Program-made: the position numbers and the translations under genes
Part shown: positions 36,793-45,305 of the stretch, in pieces
Position numbering within the stretch: the stretch's first letter is position 1
Layout: every line of letters starts with the position of its first letter
Notes under the pieces: generated by a model
Told to the model about the DNA's origin: nothing
The model's database searches: none
What the model saw: only the letters and a program-made list of their open reading frames with translations
From: Haloechinothrix halophila YIM 93223
GTDB lineage: Bacteria; Actinomycetota; Actinomycetes; Mycobacteriales; Pseudonocardiaceae
Length of the DNA: 64,000 bases
Reading direction: 5' to 3'
Assembly (NCBI RefSeq): GCF_000504245.1
Contig: NZ_KI632509.1
Span: 1,487,723-1,551,722, forward strand

Positions 36793-37497
36793 TCAAAAAC
36801 CGAGGTAGGCGTGGCGGAGCTTGTCGTCGGCGGCGAGCACGGCCGCGTCGTCGTGGACGACGAGCTTGCCGAGGTTGAGGACGACGCCGTAGTCCGCGAT
36901 GGACAGTGCGCTTCTTGCGTTCTGCTCGACGAGCACGATGGTGAGCCCGTCCGACTCCACCAAGGACTTGAGCAGGTCGAAGATCTGCGCGACGATGCGC
37001 GGCGCCAGCCCGAGCGACGGCTCGTCAAGCAGCAGCACCTTCGGCGTCGCCAGCAACGCCCTGCCGATGACCAGCATCTGCCGCTCGCCGCCGGAGAGCA
37101 CGTGCGCTGTTTTGTGCCTGCGGTCGGCCAGCTTCGGGAACAGGGTGTAGATCCGTTCCATGTCAGCGGGCTTGGCGCGATCGGCCCGGCCGAGCCCGCC
37201 AAGGCGGAGGTTCTCCTCGACGGTGAGTTCGGTGATCACGCCGCGTCCCTCGGGCACATGCGAGAGGCCGAGCCGGGCCATCCGCTCGACCGGAACCCGG
37301 CTCAGGTCCTTATCGGCCAGGTAGGCGCTGCCCCGTGTGGGGCGCAGCAGTCCCGAGATCGTGCGCAGCAACGACGTCTTGCCCGCGCCGTTGGCGCCGA
37401 GCACCGCGGTGATCTTGCCCTCAGGGGCGGTGAAGGACACCCCGTCGAGCGCGGTGACCGGCCCGTAGGCCGCGGTGAGGTCACGGATATCGAGCAT
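36793..37497 (-). CDS. livF: Branched-chain amino-acid type ABC ATPase LivF
   Basis: 234 residues, usual LivF length. Walker A GANGAGKTSL, signature LSGGERQML, Walker B VLLLDEPSLGLAP and the H-loop-region VLVEQNARSALS are all present. It hydrolyses ATP to drive import with LivG. Start ATG lies 4 bp past the livG stop. Confidence 0.92.
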   Translation of the reverse strand: MLDIRDLTAAYGPVTALDGVSFTAPEGKITAVLGANGAGKTSLLRTISGLLRPTRGSAYLADKDLSRVPVERMARLGLSHVPEGRGVITELTVEENLRLGGLGRADRAKPADMERIYTLFPKLADRRHKTAHVLSGGERQMLVIGRALLATPKVLLLDEPSLGLAPRIVAQIFDLLKSLVESDGLTIVLVEQNARSALSIADYGVVLNLGKLVVHDDAAVLAADDKLRHAYLGF

Positions 37498-37501
37498 GTC
37501 C

Positions 37502-38329
37502 TCAGCTCCTCGTCGTCGCGGGGTGGTCGTGCTCGACCTCGTCGCCGAGGTAGGCGGCGAGCACGGCGGGGTCCTCCTTGACCTGCTGAGGTGGCCCGCT
37601 CGCGATGTTCTTGCCGAAGTCGAGGACGACGATGTGGTCGCAGACGCTCATCACGAGGTCCATGTGGTGCTCGACGAGCATCACCGACATCCGCCGCGAC
37701 AGGCCCCTGATCAGCTCGCCGAGCTCAGCCATGTCGTCCCCGGACAGGCCTGCGGCGGGCTCGTCGAGCAGCAGCAGGTCGGGCTCGCTGACCAACGCGC
37801 GAGCTAGCGCGACCCGCTTACGCACCGGATACGGCAGGCTGGACGGCAGCTGACCGGCGTGCTTGGCCGCGCCCAGCTCGTCGAGCAGTGCCATCGCGCG
37901 GTCTCGCAGCGCACGCTCTTCCTTGGCGCTGCGCGGCAGCCCGAGCAGACCTGAGAAGAACCCCGCACGGGCGTGCCGGTCGGCGCCGACGATCACGTTT
38001 TCCAGCACGGTCATCCGGTCGAACAGCCCGAGACCTTGCAGCGTGCGACCGATGCCCAGCCCGGCGAGCTGGTGCGGTCGCAGCCGCTTCAGCTCGCGAT
38101 CGCGCCAGGTCAGCGTGCCGGTATCGGGCTGGACGAACCCGCAGGCGACGTTGAACAACGTGGTCTTGCCTGCTCCGTTCGGCCCGATGACGCCGAGCAC
38201 CTGGTTCGGCGCGACGTCGAGCGAGACGTCGGAAAGCGCGGCGATCCCGCCGAAGTTGACGTTGATGCCCGCCATACGAAACGTGCTGACCGCTCGATCC
38301 GTGGTGGAATGCTCCGCCGGTCCGGTCAC
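37502..38329 (-). CDS. livG: Branched-chain amino-acid type ABC ATPase LivG
   Basis: About 275 residues. GTG 38329 follows GGGAGGT; the upstream ATG 38365 is less likely. Walker A GPNGAGKTTL, Walker B LLLLDEPAAGLS and VMLVEHHMDLVM are normal. The ABC signature is unusual, SSLPYPVRKRVALARAL where LSYGQQRR is usual, so the LSGGQ-type helix is changed although the Arg/Ala pattern after it is kept. First gene of livGFHMK, divergent from a PucR regulator 153 bp away. Confidence 0.88.
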   Translation of the reverse strand: MTGPAEHSTTDRAVSTFRMAGINVNFGGIAALSDVSLDVAPNQVLGVIGPNGAGKTTLFNVACGFVQPDTGTLTWRDRELKRLRPHQLAGLGIGRTLQGLGLFDRMTVLENVIVGADRHARAGFFSGLLGLPRSAKEERALRDRAMALLDELGAAKHAGQLPSSLPYPVRKRVALARALVSEPDLLLLDEPAAGLSGDDMAELGELIRGLSRRMSVMLVEHHMDLVMSVCDHIVVLDFGKNIASGPPQQVKEDPAVLAAYLGDEVEHDHPATTRS

Positions 38330-38482
38330 GTGACCTCCCTCGGGACGTGCTGTGGTGCACACCACGGTGGGCTACGCGCACACATTTGGAAACGGGCGCA
38401 GTGCACAAGATGTCTCGTGCTGATCGCCCGATTTCCTGGTCAGGGCTTGGCTGGACTGTGCACTGAGTGCGATCGTGGCCTA

Positions 38483-39733
38483 ATGAGCCTGTCTGGATCG
38501 CCGTCCGCCACCGACACCGACGACGTACGCGACGGTGCCGTCGTGGAGGAGCGCGTCGCGCGTGCGTGGGCGTCGCTGCTCGACCAGGCCGACGCGATCG
38601 CTGACAGCATCACGCTGACCCTGCTGGAAAAGGACAGGGACTTCTACGAGACGGCGCCGCCCGAACTGCGCGCCGACGTCAGGGACAACACCCGTGAGCA
38701 CGTCCGGCGGGGTATCCGCACGATGGCGGGACTGGCCAGCCCCGACGAGAAGGCGGTGCACGTCTGGCGGGAGACCGGCCGCAGGCGGGCGCGGCAGGGT
38801 GTGCCGATGGAACTGGTGCTCAACGCCTACAGCCTCGGCACCAGGGTGTTGTGGGAGGCGCTGCTGCATCAGCGGGGCAACGCGGCGGTGGACATCGACG
38901 ACCACGTGCTGCTGCTCGCCGGCCAGCGGATCTGGCACGCGCTCGACGTTCAGAACGCGACGCTCGTCGAGTCCTACCGGCGGGAGAGCGCCCGGCTGCA
39001 ACGTCGTGACCTGCAACGACAGCAGAGCATCCTCGATGGTCTCGCGGAGGGGCGTGGGGCCGACCCGGAGTTCGCGGGCGAGGCCCGCGAGGTGCTCGCG
39101 ATCGACGCTGACGAGCCGCTGGTCTGCGTCGTCGCGGCGTTCGACGATCTGTCCGGTGAGCCGCTGCACGCGCCGGAGGACAAGCTGGAACGCGCGGGCG
39201 CCACCTCGCATTGGCATGTGCGGGCTGGCACGCATTTCGGGCTGGTCGCGCTGGGCGAGCTCGCGGTGTCCGACCTGGTCGAGCTGCTGCGGCCCGCCGT
39301 GGCGGGCCGGGTCGGGGTGGCGCTGTCGGCGGACGGGTTCGCCGGGTTCGCCACTGCCTACCTGCTCGCGGCGCGGGCGGCCGACACCGTGGCACGCGGA
39401 AGCACGGAGATCGTCGCCGTCACCGATCGACTGCCCGAGGTGTTGCTTGCGGGGAATCCGGAGGTCACCTCACTGGTCGTCGATCAGACGCTCGGCCCGC
39501 TGCTCGCGCAGCCGTCGCACACTCGCGAGGTACTGGTGACGACGTTGACCGCGCTGCTCGCCCATGACGGCTCACCGACGCATGCCGCCGAGGACCTGTA
39601 CTGCCATCGCAACACCGTGATCTACCGGCTCAAACAGATCGAGTCGCTCACCGGACGAAGCCTGCAGAACCCACAGGACAAGCTGCTGTTCTCGCTCGGC
39701 CTCGCCGCGACTGGGCGTTGGCGGGCGGGCTGA
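38483..39733 (+). CDS. PucR/CdaR family transcriptional regulator
   Basis: About 416 residues. The N-terminal helical sensor domain (RVARAWASLLDQADAIADSI ... REHVRRGIRTMAGL) is the RsbRD-like type common in actinobacterial PucR proteins, then a weak GGDEF-like CdaR region (about 220-310) and a C-terminal HTH: LTALLAHDGSPTHAAEDLYCHRNTVIYRLKQIESLTGRSL. Such activators respond to small nitrogenous or aromatic compounds. Divergent placement next to livGFHMK suggests it controls that transporter. ATG 38483 is chosen because the frame further upstream runs through livG. Confidence 0.85.
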   Translation: MSLSGSPSATDTDDVRDGAVVEERVARAWASLLDQADAIADSITLTLLEKDRDFYETAPPELRADVRDNTREHVRRGIRTMAGLASPDEKAVHVWRETGRRRARQGVPMELVLNAYSLGTRVLWEALLHQRGNAAVDIDDHVLLLAGQRIWHALDVQNATLVESYRRESARLQRRDLQRQQSILDGLAEGRGADPEFAGEAREVLAIDADEPLVCVVAAFDDLSGEPLHAPEDKLERAGATSHWHVRAGTHFGLVALGELAVSDLVELLRPAVAGRVGVALSADGFAGFATAYLLAARAADTVARGSTEIVAVTDRLPEVLLAGNPEVTSLVVDQTLGPLLAQPSHTREVLVTTLTALLAHDGSPTHAAEDLYCHRNTVIYRLKQIESLTGRSLQNPQDKLLFSLGLAATGRWRAG

Positions 39734-40108
39734 GTGCTGGTGCGTTGAATGACGCTGTGCCCGCGCCGCGCTGTCCCTGCCGCACGACACGAGTTCGTCT
39801 ATCTGTTCACACCGCAGTACGCCGAGGGCGCGACGGCCGCGAACAGCGCTCCCGCCGCCATGGCGCAGCCGGGACGAGGACGGTCGGGGCGCTGACTGAG
39901 TTTGTCGTCCGCGTGGCGACCGGGCGGGGTGACCCATACCGGTAGGTGAGGCACTGAGTTGATCAGCTTCCCCTGCGGTGCAACCAAGTTGTATCCGATT
40001 TGTCGCGAATTGATGGTCACAGGCCAGGGTAAGTTGATCAACTAGGCGGTGGCGGCATGAGGTGAACACTTCACCACACCAGATCGCTCATGCTGCTAAT
40101 ATGTTTTT
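39734..40108. other. 375-bp gene-free stretch before vapBC
   Basis: No supported gene. Begins with GTTGAATGACGCT (39744-39756), related to the arm of the 40812-40858 hairpin. Two similar 12-bp sites, AGTTGATCAGCT (39957-39968) and the perfect palindrome AGTTGATCAACT (40032-40043), are 75 bp apart; the latter may be vapBC operators. The last 12 bases hold a leaderless promoter. Confidence 0.5.
40097..40108 (+). promoter_or_regulatory. -10 element of leaderless vapBC promoter
   Basis: TAATAT (40097-40102) ends six bases before ATG 40109, with GTTTTT between and no SD. This spacing is the mark of leaderless actinobacterial mRNAs. Confidence 0.6.
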
Positions 40109-40366
40109 ATGCGCACCACGGTTCAGCTGCCTACCGAGCTGCTGCGGGCAGCCAAGGCGGAAGCGGCGGCGCGAGGTGAGACGCTGAAAGAGTTCCTCAC
40201 CCGCGCGGTCACCCATGAGCTCGGTGGGTCAGCGCCGCCCGGTGAGCACAAACGGGTGCGGCTTCCGCTTGTCGGTAGCTCGAAGCCGGGTGCGGTGGAT
40301 ATCACTAACGCCGGTATCGAGGCGATCTTCGCCGCTGAGGACGCAGAGAAGCACGCCGGTCGCTGA
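40109..40366 (+). CDS. vapB: VapB-type antitoxin
   Basis: 85 residues. An N-terminal ribbon-helix-helix DNA-binding motif (RTTVQLPTELLRAAKAEAAARGETLKEFLTRAVTHEL) is followed by a flexible C-terminal tail that in this family wraps the toxin's active site. It probably represses its own promoter together with VapC. Its stop overlaps the vapC start (TGATG), the classic toxin-antitoxin coupling. Confidence 0.88.
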   Translation: MRTTVQLPTELLRAAKAEAAARGETLKEFLTRAVTHELGGSAPPGEHKRVRLPLVGSSKPGAVDITNAGIEAIFAAEDAEKHAGR

Positions 40367-40785
40367 TGCTGCTCGACGTCGGGGTATGGCTGGCTGCGGT
40401 ATGGAGCGGCCATGCGCACCACCCGCGAGTGGCGGAGTGGTTCGACGACCAGCCAGATGCGCTTGTGCTGTGCCGGGTGACTCAGATGGGGCTGCTCCGC
40501 TTGTTGTCCAACCCCGCTGTCATGGGCGCTGACGTACTCAGCCGGGCTGACGCGTGGCGTGTCGCGGATGCGCTCCGTGCGGATGACCGCATTCAGTGGG
40601 CGAGCGAACCGGTGCAGTTGGAGCAGGCGTGGCGGGCAGTGTCGGCGCGCGATGACAACAGCCACAAGCTCTGGACCGACGACTATCTCGCCGCCTTCGC
40701 ACAGACGGCTGGGCTCTCGCTGGTCACGCTGGACATTGGATTCCAACGCCGTTATCCAGCCATCACCGTGATCACCGTGCGGTGA
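40366..40785 (+). CDS. vapC: VapC-type PIN-domain toxin
   Basis: 139 residues, a Mg-dependent RNase of the PIN family. Acidic centre residues are visible: Asp4 in LLDVGVW, the Asp of TDDYLAAFAQ near 104 and the Asp of LVTLDIGF near 122; the conserved acidic position in the second helix reads VTQMGLLRLLSNP, a Gln variant also found in this subgroup. The usual LDVN is LDVG here. Likely cleaves tRNA or rRNA when freed from VapB. Intact reading frame. Confidence 0.87.
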   Translation: MLLDVGVWLAAVWSGHAHHPRVAEWFDDQPDALVLCRVTQMGLLRLLSNPAVMGADVLSRADAWRVADALRADDRIQWASEPVQLEQAWRAVSARDDNSHKLWTDDYLAAFAQTAGLSLVTLDIGFQRRYPAITVITVR

Positions 40786-40811
40786 ATGCGGTCTTACCTG
40801 CGTTGGGCGAC

Positions 40812-40858
40812 GTGAATGACGCTTTCGCCGCACCCAACGCGGCGAAAGCGTCATTCAC
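40812..40858. terminator. Perfect 20-bp inverted-repeat bidirectional terminator
   Basis: Arms 40812-40831 (GTGAATGACGCTTTCGCCGC) and 40839-40858 are exact inverses around a 7-nt loop, between convergent vapC and htpG, 5 bp from the htpG stop. Confidence 0.8.
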
Positions 40859-40863
40859 CGCGG

Positions 40864-42837
40864 TCAGCCCTCGTCGCCCTCGGACTCCGGCTTCTCCGAC
40901 GCCGCTGACTCCGACGCCGCTGACTCCGGCATCGCGCCGACGAGGCGGTCGGCCAGCAGCCGGGTGAACCGCGCCGGGTCGGCCAGCTCGCCGCCTTCGG
41001 CCAGCAGCGCCATGCCGTGCAGCAGCTCAGCGGTGTCGACAAGGCCGGCGTCGCCAGGGTGCTTGGCGTGCGCGTCGCGCAGCGACGTCACCAGCGGGTG
41101 GTCCGGGTTCAGCTCCAGGGTGCGCTTGACGGTGGGGATCTCCTGGCCCATCGCCCGGTACATCTTCTCCAGCGTCGGCGTGATGTCGTACTCCTCGCCG
41201 ACGAGGCACGCGGGCGACGTCGTGAGCCGCGAGGACAGGCGCACTTCCTTGACCTGCTCGCTCAACGTCGAGTTGAGCCAAGACAGCAGGTCGGCGTAGC
41301 CCTCCCGCTGCTCGGACTTCGTGTCGTCGGACTCGGACTCGTCCTTGTCGTCGAGGTCGACGGCGCCCTTGGCGATCGACTGGAACTTCTTGCCGTCGAA
41401 CTCCGGCACCGCGCCGACCCACATCTCGTCGACCGGGTCGGTCAGCAGCAGGACCTCGTACCCCTTGGCCCGGAACGCCTCGATGTGCGGCGAGTTCTCC
41501 ACGATGGACCGCGACTCGCCGGTCACATAGTAGATGTGCTCCTGGCCTTCCTTCATGCGTTCCACATAGGACCGTAGTGTGGTCTGCTCCTGTGAGGAGT
41601 GTGTTGAGTCGAACGAGCAGATCTCAAGCAGCGTCTCTTGGTTGTCGAAGTCGGACAGCAGTCCTTCCTTGACCGCGCGGCCGAACTCGGCCCAGAACGT
41701 CTTGTAGCGCTCCGGGTTGTTGGCCTGCATGTCCTTGATGGTCGACAACACCTTCTTCGCGAGCCGCTTGCGGATCATCTGGATCTGGCGGTCCTGTTGC
41801 AGCAGCTCACGGGAGACGTTGAGCGTCAGGTCCTGCGAGTCGACGACACCCTTGACGAACCGCAGGTACTCCGGCATGAGCGCGTCGCAGTCGTCCATCA
41901 CGTGCACGCGCTTCACGTAGAGCTGCACGCCGTGCTTCGCATCGCGCATGAACAGGTCGAGCGGGGCGTGCGAGGGGATGAACAGCAACGCCTGGTACTC
42001 GAAGGTGCCCTCCGCCTGCATGCGGATGACTTCGAGCGGGTCCTGCCAGTCGTGGCTGACGTGCTTGTAGAACTCGTTGTACTCCTCGTCGGTGACCTGG
42101 CCCTTCGGCCGCGCCCACAGCGCCTTCATCGAGTTGACCGTCTCGATCTCGGTGGTGGCCTCGGCGTCGTCGGTCGCGGGCTTGGTCACCGCCATCCTGA
42201 TCGGCCAGGTGATGAAGTCGGAGTACTTGGTCACCAGCTCGCGGATCTTCCACTCCGCGGTGTAGTCGTGCAGCTGGTCCTCGGCGTCCTCCGGCTTGAG
42301 GTGCAGCGTGATGGCCGTGCCCTGTGGCGCGTCCTCGACGGTCTCGATGGTGTAGGTGCCGGTGCCTTCCGACGCCCAGCGCGTGCCCGTGGCCTCGCCC
42401 GCGCGCCGGGTCACCATGCTGACTTCGTCCGCGACCATGAAACTGGAGTAGAAGCCGACGCCGAACTGCCCGATCAGGTCGGCCGACTCCGCGTCACCCG
42501 CGTCCTTGAGCTTGCGCAGCAGCTCAGCCGTGCCCGACTTGGCGATGGTGCCGATGACCTCGACGACCTCGTCGCGCGACATGCCGATGCCGTTGTCCCG
42601 GATGGTCAGGGTGCGCTGCTCTGGGTCCCGCTCGATGGCGATGTGCAGGTCGGAGGTGTCGACCTCGAGGTCCTTGTCGAGCATCGCCTCCAGCTTCACC
42701 TTGTCAAGGGCGTCGGAGGCGTTGGAGATCAGCTCGCGCAGGAAGACGTCCTTGTTCGAGTACACCGAGTGGATCATCAGCTGCAGCAGTTGCCGCGCTT
42801 CTGCCTGGAACTCGAATGTCTCGGTCTGCGTACTCAC
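40864..42837 (-). CDS. htpG: Molecular chaperone HtpG (Hsp90)
   Basis: About 657 residues. GTG 42837 follows GAAGGGAG. N-terminal ATPase (GHKL) motifs: FLRELISNASDALDKVK, IRDNGIGMSRDEV, QFGVGFYSSFMVAD and GTAITLHL; the middle domain has the catalytic-loop sequence NVSRELLQQD; the C-terminal dimerisation domain is complete. It refolds client proteins in the cytosol. The end is a Ser/Ala/Glu low-complexity tail containing an exact 15-bp duplication (40895-40924). Monocistronic, with a strong terminator. Confidence 0.95.
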   Translation of the reverse strand: MSTQTETFEFQAEARQLLQLMIHSVYSNKDVFLRELISNASDALDKVKLEAMLDKDLEVDTSDLHIAIERDPEQRTLTIRDNGIGMSRDEVVEVIGTIAKSGTAELLRKLKDAGDAESADLIGQFGVGFYSSFMVADEVSMVTRRAGEATGTRWASEGTGTYTIETVEDAPQGTAITLHLKPEDAEDQLHDYTAEWKIRELVTKYSDFITWPIRMAVTKPATDDAEATTEIETVNSMKALWARPKGQVTDEEYNEFYKHVSHDWQDPLEVIRMQAEGTFEYQALLFIPSHAPLDLFMRDAKHGVQLYVKRVHVMDDCDALMPEYLRFVKGVVDSQDLTLNVSRELLQQDRQIQMIRKRLAKKVLSTIKDMQANNPERYKTFWAEFGRAVKEGLLSDFDNQETLLEICSFDSTHSSQEQTTLRSYVERMKEGQEHIYYVTGESRSIVENSPHIEAFRAKGYEVLLLTDPVDEMWVGAVPEFDGKKFQSIAKGAVDLDDKDESESDDTKSEQREGYADLLSWLNSTLSEQVKEVRLSSRLTTSPACLVGEEYDITPTLEKMYRAMGQEIPTVKRTLELNPDHPLVTSLRDAHAKHPGDAGLVDTAELLHGMALLAEGGELADPARFTRLLADRLVGAMPESAASESAASEKPESEGDEG

Positions 42838-42898
42838 GCGCAACTCCCTTCCCTGCGGTTTGTGCCGGTCCGCACTGTAGTAAAGCGAACCCGAACCA

Positions 42899-43489
42899 CT
42901 ATGTCTCCCGCCGGGTGCTGCTATCACCGAGCAGCCTGGCGGCGGTGTTACGGGCGTGACGAACAGCGTCGGGAACGCAGCCGGTGGCTGCCGTCACGGC
43001 GATGCCTTCGTGTAGCAACATCAACGTGGTGCCTGTCTCATCCGGCGCGGTGGCCCCGGCCGCGGTCGCCAGGCCGGTGAGGTAGTCCCGCAGCCACCGC
43101 TTCTGTTCGATGACGACCGCGTGGCCCGGATGCTCGGCCGATGGCAGCTCGGCGAGCGCGTTGATGAACCCGCAGCCACGCGAATCCTCCCGCTCGATCC
43201 AGGCGCCCATGGCGTCGAAGGTGGCCAGCACCCGCTCTCCGGCGGACGATGCGTGCTCGTCGACCCACTCGGTCAGCCAGCGTCGCCAGCGCTCGTCGCG
43301 TTCGGCCAGGTAGGCAGCCACCAGCTGGTCCTTGGAACCGAAGCAGACATACAGCGTCTTCTTGGTGACACCAGCGGTCGCGGCGATCGCCTCGACACCG
43401 ACCGCGTGGATGCCCTCGTCGTAGAACAGCTGGGACGCGACGTCGAGCACTCGGCGTCCCGCCGGGGTCAGCGTGTCGGCTGCACTCAT
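42899..43489 (-). CDS. TetR family transcriptional repressor
   Basis: About 196 residues. ATG 43489 follows GGAAGGAG. The HTH is clear: VLDVASQLFYDEGIHAVGVEAIAATAGVTKKTLYVCFGSKDQLVAAYL. The ligand domain contains EDSRGCGFINALAELP, seen in TetR proteins near oxidoreductases. Two operators (43515-43528 and 43557-43570) lie between it and the divergent dehydrogenase, so it probably represses both. Confidence 0.88.
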   Translation of the reverse strand: MSAADTLTPAGRRVLDVASQLFYDEGIHAVGVEAIAATAGVTKKTLYVCFGSKDQLVAAYLAERDERWRRWLTEWVDEHASSAGERVLATFDAMGAWIEREDSRGCGFINALAELPSAEHPGHAVVIEQKRWLRDYLTGLATAAGATAPDETGTTLMLLHEGIAVTAATGCVPDAVRHARNTAARLLGDSSTRRET

Positions 43490-43514
43490 GGCGCTCCTTC
43501 CGTCCCCACGAAGT

Positions 43515-43528
43515 ATACCGACCGGTGA
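43515..43528. promoter_or_regulatory. TetR operator 1
   Basis: ATACCGACCGGTGA, arms ATACCG/CGGTGA (two mismatches), part of a 14-bp exact inverted relation with site 2. 26 bp before the tetR start. Confidence 0.65.
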
Positions 43529-43556
43529 GTTGACTTCGCTCACCCATGATGTAACC

Positions 43557-43570
43557 ATACCGGTCGGTAT
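43557..43570. promoter_or_regulatory. TetR operator 2
   Basis: ATACCGGTCGGTAT, perfect 6-bp arms around GT, 18 bp before the dehydrogenase ATG. GTATACCGACCGGT (43513-43526) is the exact reverse complement of 43559-43572. Confidence 0.7.
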
Positions 43571-43587
43571 ACATTGAGGAGGCGATC

Positions 43588-44622
43588 ATGCGAGCGGTGG
43601 TACTGACCGGATTCGGCGGGTTGGACACGCTGGACTATCGGGAGGACGTGCCGGATCCGGAGCCGGGACCGGGCGAAGTGCGGGTGTGCGTCGGAGCTGC
43701 TGGAATCAACAACACGGATATCTGGACGCGGCAAGGTGCGTATGGTGCGGCCGACGATCCGGACGCGAGCACGGGCTGGCGGCGAGAGCCGCTGAGGTTC
43801 CCGCGAATTCAGGGCGCCGACGTCGCGGGCCGGATCGACCAGGTAGGGCCAGGCGTCAGTGAATCGCGGATCGGTGAGCGCGTACTGGTCGATCCGATGC
43901 TCTACGACGGCGACGAGCGCGCGCTGGTGACCACCGAGTACCTCGGCAGCGAGCGCGACGGCGGGTTCGCGGAGTACGTCACTGTGCCAGCGGCGAACGC
44001 GCACCCGCGCGAAGGCGCATTGACCGACGCCGAGCTCGCGACGTTTCCCACCGCATACGCGACCGCCATGCGGATGCTGAACCGCGCCGACGTCGGGCAG
44101 AGCGAGACGGTGCTGGTCACCGGCGCGTCCGGTGGCGTCGGCTCGGCGCTGATCCAGCTCGCTACCCTCCGAGGTGCCGGCGTGATCGCCGTGGTGGGCA
44201 AGGGTAAGGAGGTGCGGGCGCGCGAACTGGGCGCCGCCGAAGTGATCGGCCGTGACGAGCTGACCGACGCCGTATCCGACGACGCGGTGGACGTGGTCGC
44301 GGACGTCGTCGCAGGCCCCAGTTTTCCGGTGCTGCTGCGGGCGTTGCGGCCGCTGGGGCGGTACGTAGTAGCGGGTGCGATCGCCGGGCCGTTGGTGGAG
44401 ACCGATCTGCGCACGGTGTACTTGAAACAGGTGCAGCTGATCGGCTCGTCGTTCGGCAGTCACGACGACTTCGCGCAACTGGTAGCGCACATCAGGAACG
44501 GCGAACTGAGTCCGCTGCTCGCCGGGACCTACCCATTGCGCGAGTTGCGCGCCGCGCAGGAGGCATTCATGGCGAAGGATTTCTTCGGCAAGCTCGTCGT
44601 TGTCCCGGAGATCGCATCATGA
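43588..44622 (+). CDS. MDR-family oxidoreductase (quinone reductase-like)
   Basis: 344 residues of the medium-chain dehydrogenase/reductase superfamily. Sequence MRAVVLTGFGGLDTLDYREDVPDPEPGPGEVRV opens the GroES-like domain; GADVAGRIDQVGPGV and the Rossmann fold VLVTGASGGVGSALIQLA for NAD(P)H follow. The catalytic zinc Cys and His of alcohol dehydrogenases are absent at the usual positions (AAGINNTDIWTRQG), so it is likely a zinc-free quinone or enone reductase. ATG follows GAGGAGG. Coupled to a HAD hydrolase by 4 bp overlap; regulated by the divergent TetR. Confidence 0.85.
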   Translation: MRAVVLTGFGGLDTLDYREDVPDPEPGPGEVRVCVGAAGINNTDIWTRQGAYGAADDPDASTGWRREPLRFPRIQGADVAGRIDQVGPGVSESRIGERVLVDPMLYDGDERALVTTEYLGSERDGGFAEYVTVPAANAHPREGALTDAELATFPTAYATAMRMLNRADVGQSETVLVTGASGGVGSALIQLATLRGAGVIAVVGKGKEVRARELGAAEVIGRDELTDAVSDDAVDVVADVVAGPSFPVLLRALRPLGRYVVAGAIAGPLVETDLRTVYLKQVQLIGSSFGSHDDFAQLVAHIRNGELSPLLAGTYPLRELRAAQEAFMAKDFFGKLVVVPEIAS

Positions 44623-45305
44623 TCCCCGGTGGCGTCCGGCTGCTGACGTTCGACGTCGTCGGCACGCTCATCGACTTCGAAACCGGAATCCTGAACTGCC
44701 TCCGGCCGCTCACCGACGTCGACGACGCGGCGTTGTTGGCGAGCTTCGGGCGTGCCGAAGGTGTCCAGCAGCAGCTGACGCCGGAGAAGCCGTTCACGCA
44801 GATGCTTGAACCGATCTACGCACGGATGGTTGACGAGCTTGGGTTGCCTGACGGCGCACGGTTACGGGAGTCGATCCCGCACTGGCCCGCCTTTCCTGAC
44901 GCTGTCGAGGGACTGCGTGTCCTCGGGCAGCGATACCGGCTGGTCGCGTTGACCAACACGGACAACTGGGCGCTCACCCACATGGCCGTCACGCTGGGCT
45001 CGCCGTTCGATGACACGGTCACCGTCGAGGACGTCGGGGTGAACAAGCCCGATCCGCAGATGTTCGCGTATTGTCTTGGCAGACAAAGCATGTACGGCTA
45101 CACGAAGAGCGCCTTCCTCCACGTCGCGCAGAGCCAGTACCACGACATCGGTGCCGCACATCGGCTCGGCTACCGCACCTGCTGGGTGGAGCGACGTCAC
45201 GGGAAGTCGGGTAGCGGGGCGACACCGGCCCCGGAGGTGGTGACCGCGCCGGACTATCACGTGACGTCGCTGGCCGAGTTGACGAGTCGGATCACATCCT
45301 GCTGA
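44619..45305 (+). CDS. HAD-superfamily hydrolase (haloacid dehalogenase-like)
   Basis: 228 residues. Motif I reads LTFDVVGTLID, with nucleophile Asp; the absence of the second Asp (DxxGT) fits 2-haloacid dehalogenase-type members rather than phosphatases. Motif II is VALTNTDN, motif III Lys lies in GVNKPDPQMF, and motif IV is the less standard AQSQYHDIGAAHRLGYRTCWVER. ATG overlaps the dehydrogenase stop, so the two act together, perhaps on a halogenated or phosphorylated small compound. Substrate unknown. Confidence 0.83.
   Translation: MIPGGVRLLTFDVVGTLIDFETGILNCLRPLTDVDDAALLASFGRAEGVQQQLTPEKPFTQMLEPIYARMVDELGLPDGARLRESIPHWPAFPDAVEGLRVLGQRYRLVALTNTDNWALTHMAVTLGSPFDDTVTVEDVGVNKPDPQMFAYCLGRQSMYGYTKSAFLHVAQSQYHDIGAAHRLGYRTCWVERRHGKSGSGATPAPEVVTAPDYHVTSLAELTSRITSC

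Noticed and set aside
39799-40041. 80-codon minus ORF beginning MINLPWPVTINSRQIGYN
   Set aside because: No SD, no recognisable domain, and its start codon lies over the AGTTGATCAACT palindrome; more likely regulatory DNA.
41638-43080. 480-codon + frame opposite htpG
   Set aside because: Antisense of a highly conserved chaperone gene.
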